Below are positions 1-9,635 of a stretch of 64,000 nucleotides of DNA, in pieces. The notes beneath the pieces are model-generated. The model did no database searches, had not been told where the DNA came from, and was given only the letters and a program-made list of their open reading frames with translations. The DNA comes from Peribacillus frigoritolerans (GTDB lineage Bacteria > Bacillota > Bacilli > Bacillales > DSM-1321), in contig NZ_CP158190.1 in the NCBI RefSeq assembly GCF_040250305.1, positions 170,001 to 234,000 of the forward strand. Reading direction: 5' to 3'. Made by a program: the position numbers and the translations under genes. The stretch's first letter is position 1. Each line of letters begins with the position of its first letter.

Positions 1-1420
<1,420 letters not shown>

Positions 1421-1494
1421 ACGCTTTTTAAAAAATGAAATACCTTCTTATTATCTAGTTTTGAAGGAATGAAAATTCTTCAAAATGAATATAG

Positions 1495-1610
<116 letters not shown>

Positions 1611-1655
1611 TGTTCATTTAAATCTTTAAATGGGTTTTAGGAAACATTATATTAT

Positions 1656-1730
1656 TCCGCAGTAGCTCAGTGGTAGAGCATTCGGCTGTTAACCGAACGG
1701 TCGTAGGTTCGAGTCCTACCTGCGGAGCCA
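1656..1730 (+). tRNA. tRNA-Asn (GUU)
   Basis: Acceptor arms TCCGCAG and CTGCGGA pair. The anticodon arm CGGCTGTTAACCG presents GTT. The T-loop GGTTCGAGTCC is canonical and the 3' CCA is encoded. It is the first tRNA after 5S. Confidence 0.97.
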
Positions 1731-1733
1731 TAT

Positions 1734-1806
1734 GCTTCCATAGCTCAGTAGGTAGAGCACTTCCATGGTAAGGAAGAGGTCAGCGGTTCGAATCCGCTTG
1801 GGAGCT
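1734..1806 (+). tRNA. tRNA-Thr (GGU)
   Basis: The acceptor GCTTCCA pairs with TGGGAGC (one G-U). The anticodon stem CTTCC/GGAAG encloses a loop with GGT. The 3' CCA is not encoded (TTCC follows), so it must be added after transcription. Confidence 0.95.
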
Positions 1807-1836
1807 TCCCAATCTATCTATGTACACAAACAGTTC

Positions 1837-1911
1837 GGCCCGTTGGTCAAGCGGTTAAGACACCGCCCTTTCACGGCGGTAACACGGGTTCGAATCCCGT
1901 ACGGGTCACCA
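1837..1911 (+). tRNA. tRNA-Glu (UUC)
   Basis: Acceptor GGCCCGT pairs with ACGGGTC. The anticodon arm CCGCCCTTTCACGGCGG presents TTC. CCA is encoded. Confidence 0.97.
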
Positions 1912-1928
1912 TTTTAAATCATTAATCC

Positions 1929-2004
1929 GGAGGATTAGCTCAGCTGGGAGAGCATCTGCCTTACAAGCAGAGGGTCGGCGGTTCGATCCCGTCATCCTCC
2001 ACCA
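1929..2004 (+). tRNA. tRNA-Val (UAC)
   Basis: Acceptor GGAGGAT pairs with ATCCTCC. The anticodon arm CTGCCTTACAAGCAG presents TAC. CCA is encoded. Confidence 0.97.
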
Positions 2005-2019
2005 TTTTATTCTTTACTT

Positions 2020-2095
<76 letters not shown>

Positions 2096-2113
2096 TCTAC
2101 AACCATATATTGC

Positions 2114-2197
2114 GGAGGGGTAGCGAAGTGGCTAAACGCGGCGGACTGTAAATCCGCTCCTTTGGGTTCGGCAGTTCGAATCTGCCCCCCTCCACCA
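2114..2197 (+). tRNA. tRNA-Tyr (GUA)
   Basis: This is a class II tRNA of 84 nt with a long variable arm. The anticodon arm GGACTGTAAATCC presents GTA. Acceptor GGAGGGG pairs with CCCCTCC. CCA is encoded. A 104-nt gap without a tRNA follows. Confidence 0.96.
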
Positions 2198-2301
2198 TTT
2201 TAATAAAATCCTGTGGATCAGTTATATATTCTCTTTATTGGGGAATTATATGATTACCACCTTTTTATTTTGTTGAATATTAATCATTGCATATCATATA
2301 T

Positions 2302-2376
2302 TGGGCTATAGCCAAGCGGTAAGGCAACGGATTTTGATTCCGTCATGCGAAGGTTCGATCCCTTCTAGCCCAGCCA
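2302..2376 (+). tRNA. tRNA-Gln (UUG)
   Basis: Acceptor TGGGCTA pairs with TAGCCCA. The anticodon arm CGGATTTTGATTCCG presents TTG. CCA is encoded. Confidence 0.96.
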
Positions 2377-2379
2377 TTT

Positions 2380-2451
2380 GCGGAAGTAGTTCAGTGGTAG
2401 AATACAACCTTGCCAAGGTTGGGGTCGCGGGTTCGAATCCCGTCTTCCGCT
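2380..2451 (+). tRNA. tRNA-Gly (GCC)
   Basis: Acceptor GCGGAAG pairs with CTTCCGC. The anticodon arm ACCTTGCCAAGGT presents GCC. CCA is not encoded. Confidence 0.95.
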
Positions 2452-2475
2452 TAATATATTTCATCATATCCCTTA

Positions 2476-2551
2476 GGGGCCTTAGCTCAGCTGGGAGAGC
2501 GCCTGCCTTGCACGCAGGAGGTCAGCGGTTCGATCCCGCTAGGCTCCACCA
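2476..2551 (+). tRNA. tRNA-Ala (UGC)
   Basis: Acceptor GGGGCCT pairs with AGGCTCC (with a G-U). The anticodon arm CCTGCCTTGCACGCAGG presents TGC. CCA is encoded. It is the last tRNA of the operon. Confidence 0.96.
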
Positions 2552-2575
2552 TCAACTACATACACCAAAACTTAC

Positions 2576-2609
2576 GTCTTAAGCCAAAAATGGTTTAAGA
2601 CTTTTTTTT
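2576..2609 (+). terminator. terminator of the rRNA-tRNA operon
   Basis: The stem GTCTTAAGCCA / TGGTTTAAGAC with a short A-rich loop is followed by eight T residues. It sits 25 nt after the last tRNA. Confidence 0.93.
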
Positions 2610-2759
2610 GTTTAAGGCATAGTTGGGTATACTATTCGCAAGAAAGATCTTTTTTCACCAAAAACATATGTGATAGGAAAACGTGCATCTTTATACATGG
2701 AAATGTCGAGTTGAACCAATCGGCATATACGATATAAAATGGTGGAAAGGGGGGATTGT

Positions 2760-3662
2760 ATGTCTATTCAGAAAATTTCCGTCATCGGGTTGCCTATGGA
2801 CCTTGGTCAAGCAAGGCGGGGGGTTGATATGGGACCTAGTGCCATTCGCTGCGCAGAGATTGTCGAGCGGCTTGAAAGGTTGAAAATAGAAGTAGAGGAT
2901 TTAGGGGATATAATTGTGGGGCGTCCTGAAAATGCAGATGAGCCTGGGACAAATCTAAAAAACTTACAGCTTGTAGCAAAGGGTAACACCCTGCTTGCCA
3001 CAAAAGTTGATGAAATAATAGAAGGAGGCTCCTTTCCGCTTGTATTGGGAGGAGACCATTCGATAGCCATAGGTACATTGGCAGGAGTCGCAAAGCACTA
3101 TGAAAAATTAGGTGTGATTTGGTACGACGCACACGGGGATTTAAATACGGAAGATACTTCACCATCCGGGAATATACACGGTATGCCCCTGGCTGTCAGT
3201 ATCGGGCTTGGACATCCGGACCTAATCAATATCCATGGTTTTGCTCCAAAAGTGAAACCGGAAAACATCGTAATAATTGGGGCAAGGTCATTGGATGAAG
3301 GGGAAAAAGAACTTATTCGTGAGAAAGGGATTAAGGTATTCACGATGCATGAGATCGACCGGTTGGGAATGACACGGGTCATGGAAGAATGCATTGATTA
3401 CCTAAGGGACAGAACGGATGGCGTCCACCTTTCATTGGATTTGGATGGAGTTGACCCAGCAGATGCACCCGGAGTGGGGACACCGGTGATTGGTGGTATA
3501 AGCTATCGGGAAAGTCATTTGGCCATGGAAATGCTTGCGGAATCCAACTTGATTACATCAGCTGAATTCGTAGAGGTGAATCCCATTTTAGATGAGCGAA
3601 ATAAGACGGCGATCGTTGCCGTGGCCCTAATGGGTTCGCTATTTGGAGAAAAATTATTATAA
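2760..3662 (+). CDS. rocF: arginase
   Basis: Arginase (300 residues) hydrolyses arginine to ornithine and urea in the cytoplasm, the first step of the arginase pathway for arginine use. The three manganese-binding signatures of the ureohydrolase family are present: GGDHS near residue 100, DAHGD near 125 and SLDLDGVDP near 225. An in-frame ATG lies upstream at 2739, but the strong ribosome site AAAGGGGGG at 2747-2752 fits the ATG at 2760, where the protein begins MSIQKISVIG as in other Bacillus arginases. A weak promoter-like pair (TTGAAC, 16 nt, TATAAA) lies just before the ribosome site. The gene is monocistronic, between the rRNA operon terminator and its own terminator at 3678. No other roc gene is nearby. 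Confidence 0.96.
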   Translation: MSIQKISVIGLPMDLGQARRGVDMGPSAIRCAEIVERLERLKIEVEDLGDIIVGRPENADEPGTNLKNLQLVAKGNTLLATKVDEIIEGGSFPLVLGGDHSIAIGTLAGVAKHYEKLGVIWYDAHGDLNTEDTSPSGNIHGMPLAVSIGLGHPDLINIHGFAPKVKPENIVIIGARSLDEGEKELIREKGIKVFTMHEIDRLGMTRVMEECIDYLRDRTDGVHLSLDLDGVDPADAPGVGTPVIGGISYRESHLAMEMLAESNLITSAEFVEVNPILDERNKTAIVAVALMGSLFGEKLL

Positions 3663-3677
3663 CTGGAAAAATAAAAG

Positions 3678-3713
3678 AAACAGTAACCGGCTTGTAATGG
3701 GTTACTGTTTTTT
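3678..3713 (+). terminator. terminator of rocF
   Basis: The stem AAACAGTAACC / GGTTACTGTTT is followed by a T run, 16 nt after the rocF stop. Confidence 0.92.
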
Positions 3714-3800
3714 ATATGCTAGAAGACGTAGGTTTATTTTCCAGGGTGTATGTAACAGGAACAGAGTTATAGATAGATGGTTGCAATCGTATATCAGTAT

Positions 3801-3986
3801 TCACTTGAGAGCACGTCTGTCTGTGAGATCTCCATTTTTAGTTAAATGGATGTATTGGATGATTAAAGAATCCAGTTTGCTGCTAACTTCAACAACCTCA
3901 TTATCCACCATCGAAGAATGGGAAGCCAAAAACATCATCTTCTGTCTGTATTGTTCAATATGGTCTAAAATTTGTTCAGCAGTCAT
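3801..3986 (-). CDS. Spo0E-like aspartyl-phosphate phosphatase
   Basis: This 61-residue protein has the size and pattern of the Spo0E family: an N-terminal helix (ILDHIEQYRQKM), then a second helix carrying the signature S-x-LD-x-LI in VSSKLDSLIIQY. Family members (Spo0E, YisI, YnzD) dephosphorylate Spo0A~P and delay sporulation. It is convergent with rocF and divergent from sigW. Start choice is not certain: ATG at 3986 lies about 13 nt from the AAGGGAG ribosome site, and a GTG at 3998 overlaps that site. The call rests on the short motif and size, so a close relative within this phosphatase group cannot be told apart. Confidence 0.8.
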   Translation of the reverse strand: MTAEQILDHIEQYRQKMMFLASHSSMVDNEVVEVSSKLDSLIIQYIHLTKNGDLTDRRALK

Positions 3987-4093
3987 ATAGAGAATCACTC
4001 CCTTGAATTTTACAATTTCTTACTATATAGCCCTGTTTTTTTTTTCTTAAACATAAAATGTAAAACTTTGTTAAAATTAATGTATTAAATTTT

Positions 4094-4119
4094 TGAAACC
4101 TTTTAGCTTACGATTCGTA
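4094..4119 (+). promoter_or_regulatory. SigW-type ECF promoter of sigW
   Basis: TGAAAC at 4094-4099 and CGTA at 4116-4119 are separated by exactly 16 nt. This is the known SigW consensus with its usual spacing, 40 nt upstream of sigW. It supports autoregulation of the sigW-rsiW operon. Confidence 0.93.
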
Positions 4120-4158
4120 GTAATCGTATAGCCGCATGAGCGGGGGTAATACCGGAAA

Positions 4159-4722
4159 ATGGATGCACTCATTAAAGAGAGAATTAATCAAGTATTAAAG
4201 GGAGACCATAATGCATTTGGGGAAATTGTCGAAATTTACAAGGACAAAGTTTTCCAAATATGTTTCAGGATGCTCGGAAACAGGCAAGAAGCAGAAGATT
4301 TGGCACAAGAGGCCTTTGTAAGGGCCTACGTGAATATTCGGAGTTTCAATATAACTATGAAATTTTCTACATGGTTATATCGGATTGCGACCAATCTTTG
4401 TATTGACCGGCTTCGCAAGAAAAAACCGGACTACTATCTGGATGCAGAGGTGGCAGGAACAGAGGGATTGAATATGTATTCCCAAATTGCATCGGATATG
4501 GCGAAACCCGAGGAAGAAGTGGAATCTTTAGAACTGCAGGAAACGATTCAAGTGGAAATAATGAAATTGCCCGAGAAATACCGATCGGTAATCGTATTGA
4601 AGTATATTGAAGAGTTATCATTAAAGGAAATCAGTGAAATACTCGATTTGCCGGTCGGTACGGTTAAGACGAGGATACATCGCGGTCGGGAAGCCTTGCG
4701 TAAACAACTGCGCCATTTATAA
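4159..4722 (+). CDS. sigW: ECF RNA polymerase sigma factor SigW
   Basis: This 187-residue ECF sigma factor directs RNA polymerase to the antibiotic- and envelope-stress regulon. Region 2 is seen at residues 20-90 (RMLGNRQEAEDLAQEAF, then WLYRIATNLCIDRLRKKKP). Region 4 lies at about 130-185 (LPEKYRSVIVLKYIEELSL and the helix-turn-helix GTVKTRIHRGREAL). The stretch LDAEVAGTEGLNMYSQI is typical of SigW itself rather than other ECF factors. The start is the ATG at 4159 after a weak GGGGGT ribosome site. It is co-transcribed with rsiW, which begins 16 nt after its stop, and a canonical self-recognised promoter lies upstream. Confidence 0.97.
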   Translation: MDALIKERINQVLKGDHNAFGEIVEIYKDKVFQICFRMLGNRQEAEDLAQEAFVRAYVNIRSFNITMKFSTWLYRIATNLCIDRLRKKKPDYYLDAEVAGTEGLNMYSQIASDMAKPEEEVESLELQETIQVEIMKLPEKYRSVIVLKYIEELSLKEISEILDLPVGTVKTRIHRGREALRKQLRHL

Positions 4723-4738
4723 AAAGAAGGTGAGAAAA

Positions 4739-5362
4739 ATGAACTGCCATGAGGAAATCATTGAATATATGCATGATTATTTAGATGAGGACATCAAACC
4801 GGAGCATAAAGAAGTTTTACGGGAGCACTTGCATGACTGTGCTGAATGCCGGGATTACTTTCATGAAATGAAAAAGGCGGTCGCTCTTGTACAAAGCACT
4901 TCCCATATAAAGGCCCCGGATGACTTTACAGCAAAGGTTATGGCTCAATTGCCAAAGGAAACGAAAACAACAGGTGCCAAACGTTGGTTCAAAAGCCATC
5001 CTTTCATGACAGCGGCAGCGATGTTCATCATATTGATGACAGGATCTGTTTTTTCCACTTATAATCAGGACGAACATTTTTCAGTATCAAAGCAGCCTAA
5101 CTTAGTGGTCGATGGTGAAACGGTGATTGTGCCTGAGGGTGAGACAATCAAGGGAAATGTGGTAGTTCAAAATGGTAACATTCAAATAGATGGTGAAGTA
5201 GAGGGAGATGTAACAGTCATAAATGGGCATAAATATATGTCTAAAGCAGGGAATGTGACTGGGAGCATCCATGTTATTGACCAAGCTTTTGAGTGGATGT
5301 GGTATAAAGTAAAGGACACTGCAACCTCGTTGGTTCCTGCTAAAGAGGAGAAAAAGGAATAA
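4739..5362 (+). CDS. rsiW: anti-sigma-W factor RsiW
   Basis: This 207-residue membrane protein holds SigW inactive until regulated proteolysis frees it. The cytoplasmic N-terminus carries the zinc anti-sigma motif H-x3-C-x2-C (HLHDCAEC, about residues 30-37). One membrane segment follows at about 84-102 (MTAAAMFIILMTGSVF). The external C-terminal half has the short beta repeats typical of RsiW (GNVVVQNGNIQIDGEVEGDV). The reading frame is open upstream to 4634, inside sigW, but AGAAGGTG before the ATG at 4739 fixes the start. In the known system PrsW, RasP and ClpP perform the cleavage; none of these is in the window. Confidence 0.96.
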   Translation: MNCHEEIIEYMHDYLDEDIKPEHKEVLREHLHDCAECRDYFHEMKKAVALVQSTSHIKAPDDFTAKVMAQLPKETKTTGAKRWFKSHPFMTAAAMFIILMTGSVFSTYNQDEHFSVSKQPNLVVDGETVIVPEGETIKGNVVVQNGNIQIDGEVEGDVTVINGHKYMSKAGNVTGSIHVIDQAFEWMWYKVKDTATSLVPAKEEKKE

Positions 5363-5370
5363 GGAATAGA

Positions 5371-5426
5371 AGCTGGGAGGGGGCACCGTTTTTCATTTAC
5401 GGTGACTTCGCTCAGCTTTATTTTTT
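5371..5426 (+). terminator. terminator of sigW-rsiW
   Basis: A long imperfect hairpin (AGCTG pairs with CAGCT, CACCGT pairs with ACGGTG) is followed by a T run. It separates the SigW operon from cdaA, which has its own extended -10 like TATACT at 5513-5518. Confidence 0.8.
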
Positions 5427-5581
5427 AAAGAAAAGGGGAACCATTTTTCATGATTCGTTTTTCCTATGTAAATTTCTCACACTAGTTTTTAGATGTATCA
5501 TTTAAAAGATGGTATACTATTAAGGTTATTGTATAAAGATTGTAATTGGTATTTGGAGTAATACTGACTGGAGGAAACAAC

Positions 5582-6406
5582 ATGTCTTTAACCAATTTGA
5601 CTGTTTGGGACTATGTAGTAAATTTCATTGATATTCTCCTTGTATGGTTTGTGATATATAAATTGTTAACTATTATTCGAGGCACGAAGGCTATTCAGCT
5701 GCTAAAAGGAATTTTTGTAATTGTCATTGTAAAAAGCTTAAGCAACCTGTTTGGTTTCAATACACTCGGATGGTTAATGGCACAAGTCATGAATTGGGGA
5801 GTATTGGCGATTCTCGTCATTTTTCAACCTGAACTGAGAAGGGCACTTGAACAATTAGGACGCGGGAAGCTCTTTGCAAGGGGCACCGTTCCAGAAGAGA
5901 ATCAGCAAGAGCGTTTAGTTGAAGAAATCCTAAAGGCGTCCACCTATATGGCAAAAAGGCGTATTGGAGCCTTGATTACGATAGAAAAAGGTACGGAGCT
6001 TGGGGATTATGTTGAAACGGGGATACCCCTAAAATCATATATTTCTTCAGAATTGCTCATTAATATCTTCATCCCTAATACGCCGCTCCATGATGGCGCA
6101 GTTATTTTACAAAATAACCAGGTGGCGGCTGCAGCATGCTATTTGCCATTATCAGAGAGTCCATTTATTTCAAAGGAGCTTGGCACACGGCATAGGGCAG
6201 CCATAGGCATGAGTGAAGTTACGGATAGTCTTACGATTGTCGTTTCAGAAGAAACGGGAGGGATATCCGTCACTAAAAACGGGGAACTTTACCGGGATTT
6301 GAATCAAGAATCATTTAAGGCCATGCTTACAAGTGAACTGGTAGTGGAAAACATCAAATCAACTTCCTCAAGCATCTTTAACTGGAGGGGGAAAAAGAAT
6401 GGATAA
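5582..6406 (+). CDS. cdaA: diadenylate cyclase CdaA
   Basis: CdaA makes the essential second messenger c-di-AMP from two ATP at the membrane. The 274-residue protein has three N-terminal membrane helices (residues 10-80) and a cytoplasmic DAC domain (about 100-260). The catalytic motifs are DGA at 171-173 (in TPLHDGAVI) and RHR at 203-205 (in GTRHRAAIG). The frame extends upstream to 5546, but the GGAGG ribosome site at 5571 sets the ATG at 5582. The stop overlaps the cdaR start by 8 nt. The conserved cdaA-cdaR-glmM-glmS order links potassium and osmolyte control to peptidoglycan precursor supply; in known systems CdaR and GlmM both bind and modulate CdaA. Confidence 0.97.
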   Translation: MSLTNLTVWDYVVNFIDILLVWFVIYKLLTIIRGTKAIQLLKGIFVIVIVKSLSNLFGFNTLGWLMAQVMNWGVLAILVIFQPELRRALEQLGRGKLFARGTVPEENQQERLVEEILKASTYMAKRRIGALITIEKGTELGDYVETGIPLKSYISSELLINIFIPNTPLHDGAVILQNNQVAAAACYLPLSESPFISKELGTRHRAAIGMSEVTDSLTIVVSEETGGISVTKNGELYRDLNQESFKAMLTSELVVENIKSTSSSIFNWRGKKNG

Positions 6407-7763
6407 ATTCACCAATAGCGCTTGGTTTATGAGAATCGTAGCTTTTGCATTGGCAGCACTTTTGTTCATTTCCATTAACTTTGAGATGGAGTCGGATAAA
6501 AAATCGCTTGGTTTATCGACAGCGCCTGAAATCAGTACGGAGACCATCGAAAATGTACCGGTTGAAGTCTACTATGACCGTGAAAATCTAGTGGTGAGCG
6601 GAGTGCCTGAGACGGTTGATGTTACGCTTAAGGGAGCAAAAAGCCTCTTGATAAATGCGAAAAACCAAAGGGACTTTAAAGTGTATGTAGACCTTTCTGA
6701 TCCTGCAATCTCAATGGGGGACAGAACTGTCACATTTAAAATAAGTGAGTTGAATGAAAAGTTAGTGGCGACGATCGATCCGGAATATGCCGAAGTCAAC
6801 GTTCAGGAACGGGTGACGAAGGAATTCTCCGTTGAAGCCGAGTATAATAGCTCATTACTTGAAGAGGGATATACTGCTGGTCAGCCAACAGTCAGCCCGA
6901 AAACTGTCAAAATAACGGGTGCTAAAGGTGCGATTGAACAAATTTCGTATGTAAAGGCAAACCTTGAAATAAGTAAGGGACTTAGCGAAACGGTGAACGC
7001 CAAGGCAACCGTTAAAGCCCTGGACAGGGACTTGAATAAGCTGGATGTCACGATCGAGCCATCTTCAGTTGCCGTTTCTTTAAAAGTGAGCATTCCTTCC
7101 AAGACGGTTTCGATAGAACCGAAGCAAACTGGCAAGGCAAAGGATGGCATCAGGATCACAAGTATGAGTGTCGACCCAGAAGAGGTCACCTTATTCGGTT
7201 CGGAATCGGACCTGGAGAAAATAGATGAAATAAATCTTCCTGTAAATATCTCGAAAATAGATGGTGATACAGAACTGGAACTCGATCTTAATAAACCGGA
7301 AAGTGTACAAAAAATGTCCTTGGGTAAGGCAAAGGTCAAGATTCGCACCGAGAAAGTTGATGTGGATGAAGAGAGTGCAGAGCCAGTCGTAGAAGAGGAA
7401 GAACCTGATACTGAACAAAAACAAGAAGAGCAAGTAGTCGAAGAAGAAGCAGAAAAAGAAAAAGATGAAACGGCTGCCATTGAGTCTAAAACTTTCAACA
7501 ATATACAAATTGTGCCTGTGGGCATACAGGATGACCAAGATGCCGAATTGGAATCCGATGTAACTAGCATCACTTTGCTTGGTGAGGCGGATGATTTGAA
7601 GAAAATAACTAAAGACGACATTAATCTTACAGTAGATGTGAGTAATTTAGATGAAGGTACGCATGATGTGGATTTGGCGGTATCAGTGCCTAAGGGAATG
7701 GAATGGGAACTGGATTCTGAAACGATTTCGGTCACCATCACACAAAAAGACGAAGAGACATGA
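6399..7763 (+). CDS. cdaR: CdaA regulatory protein CdaR (YbbR)
   Basis: CdaR is the membrane-anchored, extracellular partner that regulates CdaA. The 454-residue protein has an N-terminal signal-anchor (residues 10-27, MRIVAFALAALLFISINF) followed by YbbR repeats. Three repeats occupy about residues 50-315. A highly acidic, Glu-rich linker of about 40 residues follows (roughly 318-360, with runs such as VVEEEEPDTEQKQEEQ). A last YbbR repeat runs to the C-terminus (SKTFNNIQIVPVGI onward). The start overlaps cdaA by 8 nt behind AACTGGAGGGGGAAA. The acidic linker inside the repeat series is the only unusual feature. Confidence 0.94.
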   Translation: MDKFTNSAWFMRIVAFALAALLFISINFEMESDKKSLGLSTAPEISTETIENVPVEVYYDRENLVVSGVPETVDVTLKGAKSLLINAKNQRDFKVYVDLSDPAISMGDRTVTFKISELNEKLVATIDPEYAEVNVQERVTKEFSVEAEYNSSLLEEGYTAGQPTVSPKTVKITGAKGAIEQISYVKANLEISKGLSETVNAKATVKALDRDLNKLDVTIEPSSVAVSLKVSIPSKTVSIEPKQTGKAKDGIRITSMSVDPEEVTLFGSESDLEKIDEINLPVNISKIDGDTELELDLNKPESVQKMSLGKAKVKIRTEKVDVDEESAEPVVEEEEPDTEQKQEEQVVEEEAEKEKDETAAIESKTFNNIQIVPVGIQDDQDAELESDVTSITLLGEADDLKKITKDDINLTVDVSNLDEGTHDVDLAVSVPKGMEWELDSETISVTITQKDEET

Positions 7764-7819
7764 CCTTGCTTTAACAACATCATTTAATTCAGTAACGATT
7801 TGAAGAAGGAGCGATAAAG

Positions 7820-9169
7820 ATGGGTAAATATTTTGGAACAGACGGAGTAAGGGGTATAGCGAATAGCGAATTAACACCGGAGTTGGCATTTAAACTAGGC
7901 CGTTTTGGTGGCTATGTCCTTACTAGAAATACAGAAAAACCCAAAGTGCTGATAGGGCGCGATACTCGTATTTCAGGTGAAATGCTGGAAGGTGCGCTTG
8001 TTGCCGGTCTTTTATCCATTGGGGCTGAAGTGATGCGCCTTGGGGTCATTTCGACACCGGGAGTTGCCTATTTAACAAAGGCCTTAAGTGCTGAAGCAGG
8101 TGTCATGATTTCCGCTTCGCATAATCCGGTAGCGGATAATGGCATTAAATTCTTTGGACCGGATGGGTTTAAGTTATCCGATGATCAAGAAGCGGAAATT
8201 GAAGCACTATTAGATATGGAAAAGGATGAACTTCCACGCCCGGTTGGCGGAGATTTAGGCCATTTGAACGATTATTTCGAAGGAGGGCAAAAGTATCTCC
8301 AGTACTTGAAACAATCAGTGGATGAAGACTTTACAGGCATTCATGTTGCTCTTGATTGTGCACATGGGGCGACATCTGCCTTGGCCATGCATCTGTTTGC
8401 AGATCTTGATGCAGACATCTCTACAATGGGGGCATCACCCAATGGCTTGAACATTAATGATAAGGTAGGTTCCACCCACCCTGAAGCACTTGCTGAATTC
8501 TTAAAAGAAAAAGGTGCGGATGTTGGACTTGCTTTCGATGGTGACGGCGACCGTGTCATTGCCATAGATGAAAAAGGAAATATAGTGGACGGCGACCAAA
8601 TCATGTATATCTGTGCGAAATACTTGAAGGAAAATAACCGTCTGAAACAGGGAACAGTGGTTTCTACGATCATGAGCAACCTTGGTTTTTATAAAGGTCT
8701 TGAAGAGCATGGCATACAAAGCGCCCAGACGGCAGTGGGGGACCGCTATGTGGTCGAGGAGATGCGAAAAGGCGGCTATAACCTTGGCGGTGAACAATCC
8801 GGACATATCATCTTCCTGGACTATAACACGACAGGTGATGGCTTATTGACGGGCTTACAGCTTGTGAACATCATGAGCGAAACCCAAAAAACCTTATCGG
8901 AGCTTGCTGGCGAGATGAAGAAATATCCACAAACGCTGATCAATGTCAGAGTTACCGATAAACACGCTGTAACCGATAATGAAAAGGTACAGGAAGTCAT
9001 CAAGGCTGTTGAAGGGGAAATGAACGGAAATGGCCGTATTTTGGTGAGACCATCCGGTACTGAACCGCTAGTCCGTGTTATGGCTGAAGCACCGACAGTT
9101 GAGGAATGCACTAATTATGTGGATCGGATCGTCGCAGTTGTAATAGCGGAAATGGGAATAAACGAATAA
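7820..9169 (+). CDS. glmM: phosphoglucosamine mutase
   Basis: GlmM converts glucosamine-6-phosphate to glucosamine-1-phosphate for UDP-GlcNAc and peptidoglycan. The 449-residue length is standard. Motifs: the catalytic phosphoserine S100 in SASHNP, the metal loop DGDGDR near 240, the sugar-binding GGEQSGH near 325, and the phosphate-binding RPSGTEP near 410. The start at 7820 follows GAAGGAGCG, 56 nt after cdaR, in the same transcription unit. In known systems GlmM also binds CdaA and lowers c-di-AMP synthesis, so its place here has a regulatory side. Confidence 0.97.
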   Translation: MGKYFGTDGVRGIANSELTPELAFKLGRFGGYVLTRNTEKPKVLIGRDTRISGEMLEGALVAGLLSIGAEVMRLGVISTPGVAYLTKALSAEAGVMISASHNPVADNGIKFFGPDGFKLSDDQEAEIEALLDMEKDELPRPVGGDLGHLNDYFEGGQKYLQYLKQSVDEDFTGIHVALDCAHGATSALAMHLFADLDADISTMGASPNGLNINDKVGSTHPEALAEFLKEKGADVGLAFDGDGDRVIAIDEKGNIVDGDQIMYICAKYLKENNRLKQGTVVSTIMSNLGFYKGLEEHGIQSAQTAVGDRYVVEEMRKGGYNLGGEQSGHIIFLDYNTTGDGLLTGLQLVNIMSETQKTLSELAGEMKKYPQTLINVRVTDKHAVTDNEKVQEVIKAVEGEMNGNGRILVRPSGTEPLVRVMAEAPTVEECTNYVDRIVAVVIAEMGINE

Positions 9170-9177
9170 CCAATCCT

Positions 9178-9217
9178 ATGCATAAAAGGAACGAAATTTC
9201 CTTTTATGCATATTTTT
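9178..9217 (+). terminator. terminator after glmM
   Basis: A perfect 14-bp stem (ATGCATAAAAGGAA / TTCCTTTTATGCAT) is followed by ATTTTTAT. It ends the cda operon and separates it from the glmS leader. Confidence 0.9.
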
Positions 9218-9256
9218 ATAAAGAAGTTCTTTTTCGCAGGTCTTGGTAATAAAGAA

Positions 9257-9286
9257 TTGACCTATGTCCCTTGTTTAAGGTATGAT
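9257..9286 (+). promoter_or_regulatory. SigA-type promoter of the glmS leader
   Basis: TTGACC at 9257-9262 and TATGAT at 9281-9286 are 18 nt apart. Transcription would start about 70 nt before the ribozyme. Confidence 0.65.
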
Positions 9287-9359
9287 TATCCTGATTTACA
9301 ACTCATTTTCTAGAAAATGGTTGTTTTAAAAAGGAGGGTAGGCAAGGAGAAACAGATTC

Positions 9360-9540
9360 ACAAAAGCGCCTGAACTAAGTCTGGACGAGAAATGGCTTAG
9401 TTGACGAGGAGGAGGTTTATCGAATGATCGGCGGATACCTCCCGGCTGAAGTGCACAGCCGCAATAATTCCAATCTTAAAACAGTAGGGCAACTTACTGC
9501 ACAAAGGGTTGGAAATGCACAATGGGAAAAAGTGCTTTAG
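9360..9540 (+). promoter_or_regulatory. glmS self-cleaving riboswitch (ribozyme)
   Basis: The sequence matches the glmS ribozyme core: the cleavage site A9365/G9366 in AAAAGCGCC, the P2 strands CTAAG/CTTAG, the conserved TTGACGAGG (about 9400) and TTATCG, GGCGGAT, CCTCCCGGCTG around 9430-9450, and a 3' P3-P4 part with CCAATC and GGTTGG arms. In the known class, glucosamine-6-phosphate acts as coenzyme for cleavage, after which the glmS mRNA is degraded. GlmS product therefore shuts off its own synthesis. The 3' boundary is approximate; a further hairpin (GGAAATGC / GCATTTCC) lies at about 9511-9550. Confidence 0.93.
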
Positions 9541-9635
9541 GGCATTTCCTTTATAAAAATATATATCAGAGATGAGGGGGCAGGGATGCCCCCGTGCATT
9601 CCTGTTCCCTCGAATCGGTTGGAGGAACAGAAATT

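Noticed and set aside
2301..2582. 93-codon open frame over tRNA-Gln, tRNA-Gly and tRNA-Ala
   Set aside because: It overlaps three well-formed tRNAs.
3643..3990. 115-codon plus-strand open frame opposite the Spo0E-like gene
   Set aside because: It overlaps the rocF end and terminator. The minus-strand Spo0E-like frame explains the region better.
6881..7783. 300-codon minus-strand open frame opposite cdaR
   Set aside because: It is a Ser-rich antisense shadow of the Glu/Lys/Asp-rich CdaR frame.
9421..9540. ATG at 9424 inside the glmS leader as a leader peptide
   Set aside because: It lies in the conserved ribozyme core, whose RNA structure explains the sequence.
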